Source: Saccharina japonica
Lineage: Eukaryota; Sar; Phaeophyceae; Laminariales; Laminariaceae
Direction of reading: 5' to 3'
NCBI GenBank assembly: GCA_008828725.1
Contig: MEHQ01003256.1
Coordinates: 421,390-485,389 of the forward strand
DNA length: 64,000 nt
Shown: one piece after another, positions 1 to 11,060 of the stretch
Position numbering within the stretch: position 1 is the stretch's first letter
How the letters are laid out: every line of letters begins with the position of its first letter
Program-made: the position numbers and the translations under genes
The notes under the pieces: generated by a model
Database searches by the model: none
The model's input: only the letters and a program-made list of their open reading frames with translations
Told to the model about the DNA's origin: nothing

Positions 1-350
1 GTCTGCATTGCTCGCGCTTGACCAAATGTGCGCCTTCTATAGTTCGTAATACAGCAACCGCTGAAAGCTTGGCGACTGTCACGATATCACATATCGCGGT
101 TGCTGCTCCAGTACAAGCACGGCCTGACGCCTGTGACCAGAATAATTATCAGAAAATCCCACCGGTCTCGCCGACACAGTTGCGTTCGTGCAAAGGCTGA
201 AGTCGGGGCCATATTTATAATATAATACCAAACTGAAACGAACTTTCGTAGTGCCAAACCTATGAGTCGCCGGAAGGGAAGAAAAGCGTAAGGAAACCAA
301 GACTTTGCTAAAGATGGTGGCATCGCAGTGAAGGGTCGCCAAGGAGGTTA
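1..350. other. No supported gene
   Basis: Several short overlapping open frames exist on both strands, none with a recognisable motif. This stretch could hold further 3' exons of the minus-strand sulfotransferase, but no segment shows its downstream motifs. Confidence 0.3.
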
Positions 351-370
351 TGCGGAGCGCCGGACCTCAC

Positions 371-540
371 CTGGTCAACAGCCGAATCGAGGTCGACCGA
401 CGTCGTTTTGCTGAAGTTCGCCAACTGACCCAGAGACCACCGTGTGTCAGGTCATGCCGCAGAACGACGAAAACGACATCCAGATACCACACGACAGGTA
501 GAAAGGGAAAACACAATTTGAAGGAGGGATGCACTGGTGA
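371..540 (-). CDS. Possible second sulfotransferase exon
   Basis: This minus-strand open stretch lies downstream of the sulfotransferase exon at 751-1028. It reads VVWYLDVVFVVLRHDLTHGG followed by a basic tail. The hydrophobic strand ending in VLR resembles the strand that precedes the 3'-phosphate-binding Arg/Ser motif in Gal-3-O-sulfotransferases, but the usual Ser is not at the expected place. The stretch ends at CAG followed by GTGAGG, a good splice donor at 370-369. The acceptor is not clear, and the one visible AG nearby would put the frame out of phase. The assignment is an inference from position and weak similarity; chance or a decayed exon remain possible. Confidence 0.3.
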
Positions 541-750
541 TGGCGATAGAATTACCACGAGTTCCAACCATTGAACCACCAACAAGCGTGTCACGGACAA
601 GCTGGCCGCTTGACATCAATACTTTGCTACCAGCATCTACAGAATTAAAGCCACCTGACCATGATGGATCGCGTTGCAGAGTCAGGGCTTATATCTCAAA
701 CTATATGATATAGCAGATCGTGTGATCAAACAAGAAGGACACATGCATAC

Positions 751-1028
751 CTCTACGCCGTGCCGTAATGCGTAGCGACACAGTAGGGACCCCATGGTAG
801 TAGACCCCGTCTTGTGCGTTTTGACAAAGGCAATGTCGACCTTCTGGTTGTCCGTGTTTGCTACCGAGGCGTTTACTAATCCGTTCAAGTAGTCCCTGTC
901 AGATACCGCCTGGGCGTCATAGTCCGTGTCCTGCCCAAGAGATCCACCTTCTGCGACGCATGGGAGAAAGGGAACGTCGGCATGGTTACCCTCAGCTATT
1001 TCAAAGTTCCCTGTATTGCGAAGAGTCT
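751..1028 (-). CDS. Gal-3-O-sulfotransferase-like exon (PAPS-binding loop)
   Basis: An internal exon of a host gene, about 92 codons, read on the minus strand. Near its 3' end it encodes FVKTHKTGSTTMGSLLCRY, which matches the 5'-phosphosulfate-binding loop (K-T-x-K-x-G-S-T) of Golgi galactose-3-O-sulfotransferases. Members transfer sulfate from PAPS to sugar hydroxyls on glycans or glycolipids; in algae they are candidates for cell-wall polysaccharide sulfation. The exon is bounded by a TAA/AG at 1032-1027, which could be the acceptor, and by GAG followed by GTATGC, a clean donor at 750-749, so the splice phase is 0. The N-terminal part (NTGNFEIAEGNHADVPFLP and on) is not recognised. Upstream exons with a signal anchor would lie above 1030 and were not found. 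The downstream half may include 371-540. The protein is incomplete as seen. Confidence 0.65.
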
Positions 1029-1379
1029 CTTATATTAAGTGCACAGCGTTGGTGGAGGACACCCAAGGCAAACAAACGTCTTGTGTGTGATGTATGAACC
1101 ATATACTCTAGTATATATCGCTCACGCGACAGACACCTACATCAATCATGAGTTACTTGGTATAGTGGTGAATAACCCGAATACGAGAACGACGACAGCC
1201 CCCGTCAAGAATAGCCGCCAATGCAGCGCCGGTGTCAGCGCCGTTTCCTGTGCAGTCGAGAGCCGAAACCCATAGCGGCTGCTGGTGGCAGCGCCCTTGC
1301 GAGGTAATACATGTCCACGACGACACGAATACGCGTGCGGAAAGCGGGCCCGGAACACGCCGGGGCAAGGGGAAACATT

Positions 1380-2400
1380 CTCCGCCGCCCACAGTCACCG
1401 CCTTCATCGCCACGACCTCCATCACCAACGATAACAGCGCCGTCGTCACTGAGGACACAGCTGGCATGGCCATCACTCTTCCCGAGGTCACATTCGTATC
1501 CGCCACGGATGCTGCTTGCGTTGCAGGGAACTATACCGCTATCATTGTCGTCGCCAATTCCGCAACCGTCAACATCGGAAGCTGGAGTCACCTCCGCTGC
1601 GGCCAGTCTTCCTCTTCGTTTTTTTTATGCTAGCAAGGGAAGCAGTCTGGATCATGATACTCGTTGGAAAGCTGATACTCGTTGGAAAGCACTTCATCGT
1701 CCGCCTTCGAGCCGGCGATTTTACACCGCCTTCTCCGCTGGTAGCTTATGCCGCGGCCTCTTGATCGATTGGCCCAACTGCAACTGCCAAAAGAGAGTCT
1801 ATGCCACCGCCACCGCCACCGCCACCGCCATCGGCACCGCCACCGCCATCGCCACCGCCACCGCCACCGTTCCCGCCGTCGATTGAGCCATCACTAGGCT
1901 CACCGCAGCCGACCCAACCTCTCGTCGCATATGACACTATTTTCGCGGCCCCTTCAACACTAAGTCATTCATTTCAAGACATGAACTAGGGTCACGATCA
2001 CCGTTGTCGCCACTGTCGACACTGTCTGTGTATACACTACCGCCGTCGCCACTGGCGAGACTGCCGGCGACCTAGCCATCCTTGGCGTCGCCCCCGTCAT
2101 TGCTCGCTACAACCACTCTCCCTTCAGCCGCCTTTGTCGTTGCCGTCGCCACGACTGTTTCCGAATACTCATTCCTCGACTAAGGTATCGCTCTTCACGT
2201 CGAAGGGAGCCCTAGCACTCGAGCCATCACCGCCGCGCCCGACACTTCGGCCGCCGTTTGCGCAGACCACCACCATCGCCAGCACAGGGTCCAACACCGC
2301 CGACGCGGGGACCATCATCGCCATCGCAACCTCTGCCTTAGCCATCGCCACAGTCGGTAGTCGGTAGGGGAAGAAGGCCGGCGGAGTCCACGACACGATG
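1380..2400. repeat. GCC/ACC-rich low-complexity region
   Basis: Degenerate runs of GCCACC, GCCATC and CGTCGCC dominate. The clearest block, 1801-1880, is a (CCACCG)-type hexanucleotide tract. Long open frames on both strands here are Pro-, Ala-, Thr- or Gly-rich and follow from base composition, not from evident coding. Two tandem copies of ACTCGTTGGAAAGC lie near 1660-1690. Confidence 0.6.
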
Positions 2401-2757
2401 CGACCTCGGGAGCATCGCTATTGTTACCGTTATGGCCAGCGTCACCGACGTCCATGGTGATACGACGACGGCGTGAAACCAATCAAACTGGGACTGGTGT
2501 TGTGAGACCTTGCCCGACCCGCAGGTGCACCCTCTGCGGTGCTTCCGCTGCCTTCGCCTAGATTGCATGCTAGCTTTCGTTTCAGGCTGGAGGGGCGCAC
2601 CGCCGACTGTTGTGTTGAGCACCAACACCTCTCGCCGAAGTTGAGCGGCAAGCGCTCCATAATCACGGCGATGAAGTAATATCTGAGGCATTGGACGCAG
2701 AGTGGCCGGCGATACCGGTCGGGGAAAACGGAAACCACCTAACCAGGCCCACGAAAC

Positions 2758-3180
2758 ATGAGTGGGGGTCGCCGAGTGATCTGCAGCATCTGCAATGGGC
2801 TGGTGGAGGAGACCATTTTCGTGCATGTGGCCTGCCCGTGCCTTGTGGACTCCCACTGCGCGGTGGGAGTCGCGGAGAGCACAGCCACCTGCCATGGCAC
2901 CCGCTGGATGGCATGCTTAATCCCTGTTCCATATTCAGTGCCCCCGATTGAAGCCGAACCGGCCACCCTCTCGAATAAACCATTCGAGTTTGTTGACTTT
3001 ATACGCTCCTACAGGTATTGGTCTGCACAGTGGCCGCCCTGTGCATGCTTGGAGCTTGTTGCGAGACACGTTCGAGGTCGTTCACAGGACTTTTATCACC
3101 CGGGGCGGTACACGACCGTCAGTCGAGTTCCCCTTTCCGACCATGCCGCACAAGATCTCCTAAAACAACTGAAAGTTTAG
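2758..3180 (+). CDS. Hypothetical ORF, Cys-rich N-terminus
   Basis: An ATG-initiated frame of 140 codons. The first 60 residues carry several cysteines (ICSICNGLVEE, HVACPCLVDSHC) that look superficially like a zinc-binding module, but the spacing fits no family I can name. The C-terminal part is unremarkable and ends LLKQLKV. The frame lies just after the low-complexity zone and has no matching neighbour. It may be an exon, a decayed transposon frame or a chance ORF. Confidence 0.22.
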   Translation: MSGGRRVICSICNGLVEETIFVHVACPCLVDSHCAVGVAESTATCHGTRWMACLIPVPYSVPPIEAEPATLSNKPFEFVDFIRSYRYWSAQWPPCACLELVARHVRGRSQDFYHPGRYTTVSRVPLSDHAAQDLLKQLKV

Positions 3181-5075
3181 GAAAAAGCAGGTTCCACGAG
3201 ATAGAACGTGAATCGAATGCGGTTCCTCAGAAGCCACTCCCACACCTCTAACCTGTGAGACTGCAAAGCCCCCTGGAATAACACTGTCTGACGAGAATGA
3301 ACGAAGACAGCATATCCGTAAAATGCTTGACTAACGTGAGACACCGGAGCTATCGCTTGACCCCCTCAACGATGGGCGGGGTGCATAGCCGAAAACAGTG
3401 TCACAAACACACACCATCCTGATCGCATTTCAACACCAACATCGTTCTTCTGAGCTGAGAAACTTGCCATGCAACCACTCGGATGACCCCGCCTGACAGT
3501 GCTTGCCTCCCGTTGACTGTCCGATGGGCTGTCTGACGTAACTCAGTAACCGCCTGTCATGCCTCATACGTACGTCTCCCGCTACCACTATCCTCCGGGC
3601 GACAACAGGATTTTACATTCTGAAACATGGATATGTATCAGTGTGCCCAGGCATGCAGGCTACGTACCCGGTATACCGGTATATGTCAACAACAGTGAGG
3701 GTAAAAGTGGCCGTTTGGAAACCGTTGTACGCACACATACATCGCTGACGGAGGGCCATCTGATCCAGCAGACTTTGTGACTCAACTATGACAGGTAAGC
3801 CCTACACTAAAAAAATCATAACGACGACTACGTTTGCCGACACCCCCTTCGGGCACGCGGATCATGAGCCCACAACATATTCCGTGGCATCCCAAAACAT
3901 GCCGATCAAATATAACGTGACCAAATCAAGAGTTTTCGCCACAAAAAAACGCAAATATTGGGGGTTTGGAAGAGGATGACAGCAGACTACACCCGTCCTG
4001 CTGTAGCTACACCCCGTGGATCCGTTAGTGTGCGTGTGGTTAGCTCACCTGCGACCCACTCTATTGAAGGTTCTTGATCAACGGGAAGTTTTCGAGGTCT
4101 CCTGCTTCCTGAGAATGGCGTCATTGGTGGGTAGGGAATCACATAGTATTGTCGATTGCAGTATTAGCCGCATAACAGCGATATATCTTTTTCGTTTGGC
4201 ACCTGGTGCGTATGTCTAGAACAACACGACACCAGGCATGACGAGGAGCGCGTGACGAGGATTTGGCAACCCCCTTATCTACAATCGTCGAGCGTGCGGG
4301 GGTTCGGTGGGGACCCGGAACGTTGCTGCTGAGTGCTGATATTTAACGAAATTAGACTTAAGGGACCTTCGTTCGACGTTTGTCGCTCGGTTGATTTAAC
4401 ATATTCCCCGTACAAGCCGTACGAAACACCGATTTAGACACTGCCCGGTTCCATATAGGGATCTGCATAGCAGCTCCGTCCTATGCTACGTTTGTGATAC
4501 GACGTGTCGAGTTCGAGCAGTGTCTGCGTCTCGAAATGGAACTCTGTTCACAGCAAAAACGGTGCACATAGCCAACCAGTAGCAGTCACTCAGGGGTACT
4601 TATTTTGTCCACAGCGGCAGCTGCGCCCACAGGCCTTTTGTGTATCAACAAGTGTGCAGGGGTCCCCTATCCCATCATAGAGGGGGTTGGTGCGTGTGTC
4701 CTCGCTTACTGGCTTGCTTTTTTGTTTTTTTCTTCTAGACCAAAGGGTCTCGAAAATACCAGGTGCGTGTTTTTCAGGGGTTCCGGTTTATGAAACCACC
4801 GCTAAGAAGAGTTCGACAAGAAGTGCGAGCAGAACCACAGTCCGACATCCAGGTACTATTCCGTGAGCTACTTGGCATACATATTGACGTCAGGTGCATT
4901 CCTGCCCAAGTATAGTTTGTACACTCTTACAGGTGGTCGCACAGGCGGGTACGGTCAGCAGTATGCTGCCTTGCTGGTACTGGACATATGATGATCCACA
5001 GACGATAACCCCCAGGAGATTGGGGGTCCACCACATTATTTCACTTGATCTATTTACTTTCGTGGACGTAAAGCG
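3181..5075. other. Gene-poor stretch, nothing recognised
   Basis: Both strands are broken by frequent stops and no repeat family found elsewhere in the window has a copy here. No tRNA or other RNA gene was seen. Confidence 0.4.
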
Positions 5076-5290
5076 TGTTTACTTCCATGGAAGCAACTTC
5101 CTGTTTGAAGAAGGCCTTCGGCCAATATACTGGTCTAGTGTGGTTCCGCGCGGCGCGCTGTACGATTTTGAATATCCCATTGGTAATTGGTCCACGTTTT
5201 GGTAATCGGGACGGGCCCACTATGGGTGGGAAGGTGTATCAAGTGGGGTCGGAGGGCGAAGTCATGGAGGTCCCCTTGTTTCCATGTTAT

Positions 5291-5594
5291 ACTTCCATGG
5301 AAGCAATAAAAGTTCCATATAAGACTCATCCCACGGTAGGGGCGCAGCAGGTTTTTCTGAGCTCCTCACATGAGGAGGTCAATATCTCACCCGAAACATG
5401 ATTTCGTAAACATTTGTTCGCGCAACCCGACCAAACCTTTCAATGCGGTAGTCCAAAAACAAACATACCACTACAATAACAATGGTATCCGGTGATTACT
5501 CACGTGAGGAGCTCAGCCGGTCAGAAATTATCGAGCCATAAAGTGGCACCCCTACCGTGGGATTGCTCATAAGTTGAAATTACTTCCATGGAAG
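5291..5594. mobile_element. Inverted-repeat element with TTCCATGGAA ends
   Basis: Left arm 5291-5380 and right arm 5500-5594 are imperfect inverted copies. Both begin with CTTCCATGGAAG, itself a palindrome, and share CCCACGGTAGGGG further in and the block GAGCTCCTCAC near the centre. Extra TTCCATGGAA copies occur at about 5081, 5602 and 5618. There is no ORF of note. The structure suits a MITE or small foldback element; no clear target duplication was found. Confidence 0.55.
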
Positions 5595-5867
5595 CAAAAC
5601 AGCTTCCATGGCAACTTCCATGGAAGTAAATTCAAATTATAATTAAAGTGGGAGATCGAGAATATTGATGGTATTTACAAAGGGGCATAAAACTTAGACA
5701 GCAATATATTTCGGAGTCTATTAATAGTGGTGGTAAGAGAAGTGAGTGGCGGCCGGGCAGGCCCGTGCTTTCTCTCCTAGCTACTCAGATTCCGATACTT
5801 CGGTCGCTTCATTAATATCTGTTGTGGACCCAGTGAACGAAAAACACGAGAACAATTCGTTGGGGTC

Positions 5868-6190
5868 CTAGAAAAACCTGGTTGTAGTTGCGCCTAATAA
5901 TGCACGATGGTGTTCTTTGCTGTATAGGTAGAACCCCAGCAGTGCGTAGGTGGTACGCATGATAACTGTGCAGGCATCTAGATCATTTAGAATATTCAAG
6001 TCTCTTGCATGACCCATACCTCGCAGTGTTCGCGCATCTTCTTCGTCGTTTGCGCTTAAATGTTCTCTGAAAGCGGTATGCCAGAGGGTCTTCTCTTCCT
6101 CTATATGCTGTTTCATCTGCTCAAAACGATTGCAGGACAGAAGACACCCACCGAGCAGAAAGCGAACGAGGGCATCGAACGGTCAATTTG
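5868..6190 (-). CDS. Hypothetical exon or gene fragment
   Basis: An open minus-strand frame of about 107 codons between stops, with ordinary amino-acid composition, unlike the low-complexity frames elsewhere. It contains a charged helical segment (QMKQHIEEEKTLWHTAFREH), then LSANDEEDARTLRGMGHARD and a hydrophobic stretch (VIMRTTYALLGFYLYS). The first in-frame ATG is at 6116; upstream residues FLLGGCLLSCNRFE are also open, so this may be an internal or terminal exon. I do not recognise the family. It could be host coding sequence or a piece of a transposon protein. Confidence 0.35.
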
Positions 6191-6812
6191 AGGTTTGCAA
6201 CTGTAGGGTTTGGAGGTACACATAACGTCATTGCGTACGGGGGACAAGGTGACGCACATCGCCATCCCTTACAAACAAGGACGGAAAAAGTAAAGCAACT
6301 TATTATGCGCACGGGAAATCAGCTAACTTGATCACCCATAGACTGCAGAAAACATATAGTACTGTGCCAAGGGTGCCAAGTAGACTGCGCGGGGCGATAG
6401 AGACCGCGTACTGTTTTCTTATATTTTCGACGTCGAGGGGCCAGTATGAACAATACACCAACGATTCCATTGATGTATCCCGATAATAGTTTATTTATTG
6501 GCGTGTCTCGTTGACTTCCCCTGCTTTAGAACCTTGATCCAACGCCAAGCTTCGACGACCCTACTCCCGCGTATAACTTTCATCTACGCCGAAAGCTAAT
6601 CCCACAAGACAACCGTTCGATCAACCCGATCTGTATACGTTGACCAAACCAACAGCCCATTCACAACAACTGAAGACGCGTGCTACGAAAAAGGTATGAT
6701 AGCGTTTTGGGGCTGAAAGGATTGTTCCTTCGCCCAAATCCGTCGGCCTTTCATCCCTGTGTTCCCATTTTTGTTGTCACGCTAGGCTATGGGATTGTAT
6801 ATACAGCAGTTA

Positions 6813-7074
6813 GACGCATGCTACGATAGAGGTGCACCATGTTTTTTTCTGAGCTCCTCACTTAAGGAGCATCATAGAATACCTCACCGAACAAAATGAC
6901 TTTGGAGAAAAATAAATAATAGTGCTGCCGGATGCGAAATCACATGTGACCGAAGTATGCTCTGAAACATTATTCGTCACAAAAAAGAAAGTCCGACGAA
7001 TTTGGGTTAAGGAGCCCGATCGTTCAGAAAACGAATCCGCCAAAACGTGCTACCTCTACACCGTAGCACGCGTC
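6813..7074. mobile_element. MITE, GACGCATGCTAC family, copy 1
   Basis: A 262-bp element bounded by GACGCATGCTAC at the left and its near-exact reverse complement GTAGCACGCGTC at the right. A second copy lies at 39315-39562 and shares its interior, for example TTCGTC..AAGTCCGACGAATTTGGG. It has no coding capacity. A lone end-like word GACGCGTGCTACGA lies at about 6674. The flanks show no exact duplication for this copy. Confidence 0.7.
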
Positions 7075-7964
7075 AGTAGCACTCATAGTTTCCTCCAAAA
7101 ACAGTTTTGGGTGAGCTTAAGAGCTTAAGAGTTCTGCAAATGAAGAGCCTCAGAAACACCATGGCGCCGCGCACCCCCACCGCCGCATACCGCAATATTG
7201 TAAGGAGACGACCAGAGCGACGGGAAATTGGGTACGAGCATGTCTTCTTGCACGTGTGGCCTTGGGCGGGTCTTTTTGCCCGAAAACGGTATATATTCAA
7301 CTACCGTTGACTCATTTTTTTAATCATCGCCGAGCTTCCCATCCGTCTGCAGTCTCCCTCTTTCCAAACACGACGATATACTACAGCAGTACGAGTGGTC
7401 GAGAGTTGTGTTCTTCCTGTAATACGGCAGCAGTACTCTTACTTACCGCTGTCGTCCAACACAACATAATCGTCGAAAGTGATACGTGGAGAGTGACACA
7501 GCAGCAGCACCATACATCGCTATAGCATACCCGGCACCTGAGCTACGAGGGTTTGGCTAAACACCGTATGCGGTAGTCGTCGCCAATATTGATGTCGATA
7601 TTCCTCGCAGGCTCCCCAGCCCATTTCGTACTCAAAATCACGCGATGAGATGCCGTCAGCTTGCTGGACTCTCACAACTGCACATACACACACATGGCCA
7701 GCGAGGGCCTTGCCCACGTGAATCTGGAAGAGCGGCCAATTGCCATGTATAGGCTGGATCTCGTTTGTGCATCTGGAGGGAAAAAGCTACAGAAGGAGGT
7801 GTGTTGCACTGCCCCATCAACACTCCCTTGAACTAATTCGTGGTCTAGCCGTAAAGGTTGTCAGCAAACAGGATGGACTGCTCCTCGGGCTCTCCGACAA
7901 GCGAGGACCGTTTTCTAATTTCATGATTTTGCATAAAAGCCTCGAACAACAATTTCAGCAAAAA

Positions 7965-8226
7965 ATGCTGTTTTGTGCTGAATCGTCCAGCGATCACCGT
8001 GCTCCGATTGTTTTTCCATTCTAACCATTTTAGATAGTTAGGTGTCGAAACAATACTTTTCGGGACGCCAACAAGTTTTTTTTCCAAAAACAAAATTTCA
8101 GAAAAGAAACTTGTTTTGTGCTTAATCGTCCAGCGATCACAGAGCAGTAGTGCTCCGATTGGTTTTCCATTCTGACCATTTTAGATAGTTAGGTGTCGAA
8201 AACATACTTCTCGGGACGCCCTTGGA
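7965..8226 (+). repeat. Two direct half-copies of the GGGCGTC MITE
   Basis: Two consecutive ~120-bp segments share AATCGTCCAGCGATCAC and CCATTTTAGATAGTTAGG and end with CGGGACGCC. They match one arm of the complete inverted-repeat element at 37319-37574, but are arranged head to tail here, as if single arms were duplicated or two elements had decayed. Confidence 0.6.
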
Positions 8227-8440
8227 CCAACTTCTTAATTTGTTTCTGCATTGAACTTCAATTGAACCCTTTCTTTCACGAAACGAAGTATGGATGGACC
8301 CAATGGTTCGTTTTGAAATGGCATTGTACGAAGCACGCTGTGTACGAGTACCATAAAGAGCGTATCCCAGTACGTAGTCACATCCCGACAAACCATTCCC
8401 TTGTATATGCCCCTCTTGATAACCCACATAATTGACGTCG

Positions 8441-8930
8441 AGTAGGGGGAGATGTTGTCAGCACTCGGCGTCAAAGGCTGGCTGCATAGGACTAGGAATG
8501 TGCAAAGTTTGAAAACGCACTGGTTATATGCTACCTGGTACTTTGGTAGGCACAATAATACTGCTGTGTGCCGTATGCTCCTTGATGCTTGCTCTCTTCG
8601 AGCCACATATATATTTTACCCTGAAAGACGTGTATATATTATATAAAGAGGGGTATATGGAGGTCGCCTCCTCAGATGTTCATCGTCGACGCCATTATGG
8701 AGGTCGCCTCCTCAGATGATGTCGACCGTGTCGGGGTCTTGAGCAGGGTTGGCCGAGGCCTTGACGCGCACTTTTCTTTCTTATATGTGGCAAGGAGGTG
8801 CCTCCACAAAACCTCCCTCGCATCTCGCAAGGAGAGATCTCATAGGTAAGAGTGTGGGAGTGGGGGTCGTTCTTTTAACTCCCTGGTAGCGTTCTGGGTT
8901 TGTATTCCCGAACGTCAACCATATGAAGAC
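8441..8930 (+). mobile_element. LTR-like segment (solo or truncated LTR)
   Basis: A purine run at 8441-8452 (AGTAGGGGGAGA) is followed at once by TGTTGTCAGC, the arrangement of a polypurine tract and the start of a 3' LTR. The stretch contains a TATA-like box (TATATAAAGAGG, about 8640) and a 23-bp direct repeat (ATGGAGGTCGCCTCC..., about 8657 and 8697). The right end and target duplication are not certain. No coding parts are attached. It is best treated as an old LTR remnant; a chance purine run is the alternative. Confidence 0.3.
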
Positions 8931-9160
8931 CATCCATGATGGCAGGTCTCGTAGAACGGACGTTGGTTAAAGTATCTTCATGGTTGGCATTTGTGATCAG
9001 AGGTTGACGGTGTCTACGTACCCTATCCTCCACAGGTAATTAATTAAAAAAAAATCTGAATTGGGGGAGACGATAGGTAGGTTGTTCGTGGTGTGGGGGG
9101 GAATAATTAATTAAATTAGCGAAAAGAGGGAAAATAATATATCTACTATTAATATTAAAT

Positions 9161-9735
9161 AACACGATATTATAAAACGAAGTATCATTGGTTGGTAACA
9201 TTTTTTTTTTTTTTTTCCATCCCATTCATTATCTTTGCACTTCCGTCTTTCTCCCTCCCTAGTCGTAACTCAGATCCGGGGTCACAAAGTAGGCTCCTCT
9301 CCCTCCTCCCCCACTACGGTTCTTGCCTTGATTTTTTATCGCGCAGAGGGTTCAGCCTTCCCAACGCTCGTCGATTTTCATCGAATTTTGCTAACTCACG
9401 CTCTCGCGCTTTCAGCTAGTCAAGATTTTTTGCGAGAAAAAGTCCCTACGGGCATGCACACGGGGGGGCTCGAACTCGTGACCTTGACGCTAACAAGTTT
9501 CGTGGTTACCTGCTAGCCCACCGGGGCGATAATACAACGCATTGCATCGCAGGAAAAGCGACAAAACAAATGATTACGTATTCGTTGCGTCATACGTGCT
9601 TGGTCTCTTCGAGCCACATACTAAAGTAAACACGATATTATAATCGAAAGATCAGTGGTTGGTAACAAAATAGCATGGCAGGAAAAGCGACAACAAATGC
9701 TTATTTCTTATTTGTCGCGTAATACAAAGGTACTA
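9161..9735. repeat. Tandem duplicate, one copy carrying a SINE
   Basis: The sequence ACACGATATTATA...GGTTGGTAAC followed by GCAGGAAAAGCGACAA occurs twice. In the first copy (9161-9595) a SINE splits these two parts; in the second (9630-9735) they are adjacent, so the second copy acts as a natural empty site. Confidence 0.6.
9201..9528 (-). mobile_element. tRNA-derived SINE, copy 1
   Basis: Read on the minus strand, the element opens with a tRNA-like head (GCCCCGGTGGGCTAGCAGG as A box; GAGTTCGAGCC as B box), continues through a body shared with five other copies, and ends in a long A tract (T run at 9201-9216 on the plus strand). Body landmarks are GACTACGTTGA-type head-body sequence, TCGCG..AAAAATCAAGG and GGATCTGAGTTACGACTA. 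It would be transcribed by RNA polymerase III and mobilised by a LINE not present here. Confidence 0.75.
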
Positions 9736-9818
9736 TATACCTGGTACGATATTATATTATATGGAGTAAAACATTGGAAAGAGAATGGGAAAAAAATGAA
9801 AGTCGTATATGTAAGTAT

Positions 9819-10664
9819 TAGGGCTGGGCCCTGGTAGCTCTAGCCAGTACAGTATATACTGGCTGCGTCATATGCCAGTACACTGGACCCGACCAGTGCA
9901 CTGGTGGTCGCGGCGAAGCCGCGACCCCTGCCCCCCCCCCGGCTGGTGAGGGGGGTCCGCCGGAGGCGCCCCCGGAGGGCCCCGCTGGAGGCGCCCTGCC
10001 GGAGGTACGTTTTTACGCGTGTTGGCTTCACTATTAATAGAGCTAAAAAATACCAGGTATATACGTCGTACGTCGTTTTTGGACCATTTCAAATGCAATT
10101 TGGTGGTCGTAGATTGACTAAGAAATAAATAAAAAAAGAGCAAAAGCGAGCGAAGCGTATGATGGACAGGAGACATGAGACAGGAGTGTGCGGAAATACG
10201 GCACACTGCAGCACGCAGCCTGGATACCGAAAAGGTGGGACACGGGTTCAAAAACGTGTTTGAAGTGTGCAATACCGAATCGCTACAATTTGCGAAATCG
10301 CGGCCTCAGACGTAAATATTCACGTACATATCAATTTATATTGTTCCAAACATGATGTTTACTCAGATTCTCCGCCGAAAACAAAAAAAGACAAATAATC
10401 CCCAAGTTATCGAGTTAATGCTATGCGAAGTAGGCGGCTTCGTCCATCGTGCTCACGGTCTCCCTCCCCGTCTCCCTCTCTCCCCTCTCTAGCTGTTCTG
10501 CGTGCCCTCTCTGCTCTTTACGCCGTGAATTTTGATGGGTTTCCGCTGTTTAATGAGGCGTTATTGTAGGGCGTACGTAAATAGTCAAAGTACTGGCACC
10601 CTGGCAGCCCCCTCAGCCAGTACAGTAGTACTGCCAGTACATACTGGACCAGGGCCCAGCCCTA
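9819..10664. mobile_element. Non-autonomous hAT-like element
   Basis: The ends are perfect inverted repeats, TAGGGCTGGGCCCTGG and its complement. They are flanked by GTAAGTAT at 9811-9818 and ATAAGTAT at 10665-10672, an 8-bp duplication matching at 7 of 8 bases. An 8-bp duplication and ends beginning YAGGGnTGGGC are typical of the hAT superfamily. Subterminal zones hold several copies of CCAGTACA/TGTACTGG-type words that could be transposase-binding sites. The interior is GC-rich at left (about 9900-10010) and has no hAT transposase or BED zinc finger. It is therefore a deletion derivative or MITE-like passenger. Confidence 0.75.
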
Positions 10665-10669
10665 ATAAG

Positions 10670-11060
10670 TATGCTATTAATTAGTTGCGGACTATCATTT
10701 ATGATGTGTGATATTGTAGTGTTGAAACACAGTCTTTTGAGTTTCAACTTGGTTTCAGTATAAAACGAATGAACTTGTTGAGTTATCTATTTCAAAGTGG
10801 ATCAGCCCAATCTGGTGTTCCTTTCCCCCGTTTTTTCCGAGTCAACCCCTGTGGAACGACGCCTGCTACATGCCCCCCCGTCCAGGTTGACCGACCCGAG
10901 CCGCACTACAAAGATAAATCAAGAGCTACTACTACTGTAGCCGTGGCTGAGCCAAGGAGCGGGGGGGGGGGCACGGAAGGGGCTTGAGAGTTCATTGTGT
11001 TGGTTTTGGCATTCAATTCGTGAATTCGATTTTGATTGAGTATTGATGAAATTGGGTGGA
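10670..11060. other. Short spacer, nothing recognised
   Basis: Includes a G run (10961-10970) and GGATTGGGTGGATTG direct repeats at 11050-11070. No coding signal. Confidence 0.4.

Noticed and set aside
1801-1989. Pro/Ser-rich ORF (and Gly-rich ORF on the other strand)
   Set aside because: Entirely explained by the CCACCG tract; no protein features outside it.
2338-2895. 185-codon minus-strand ORF
   Set aside because: Overlaps the GCC/ACC-rich zone and several equally long frames; no motif found.
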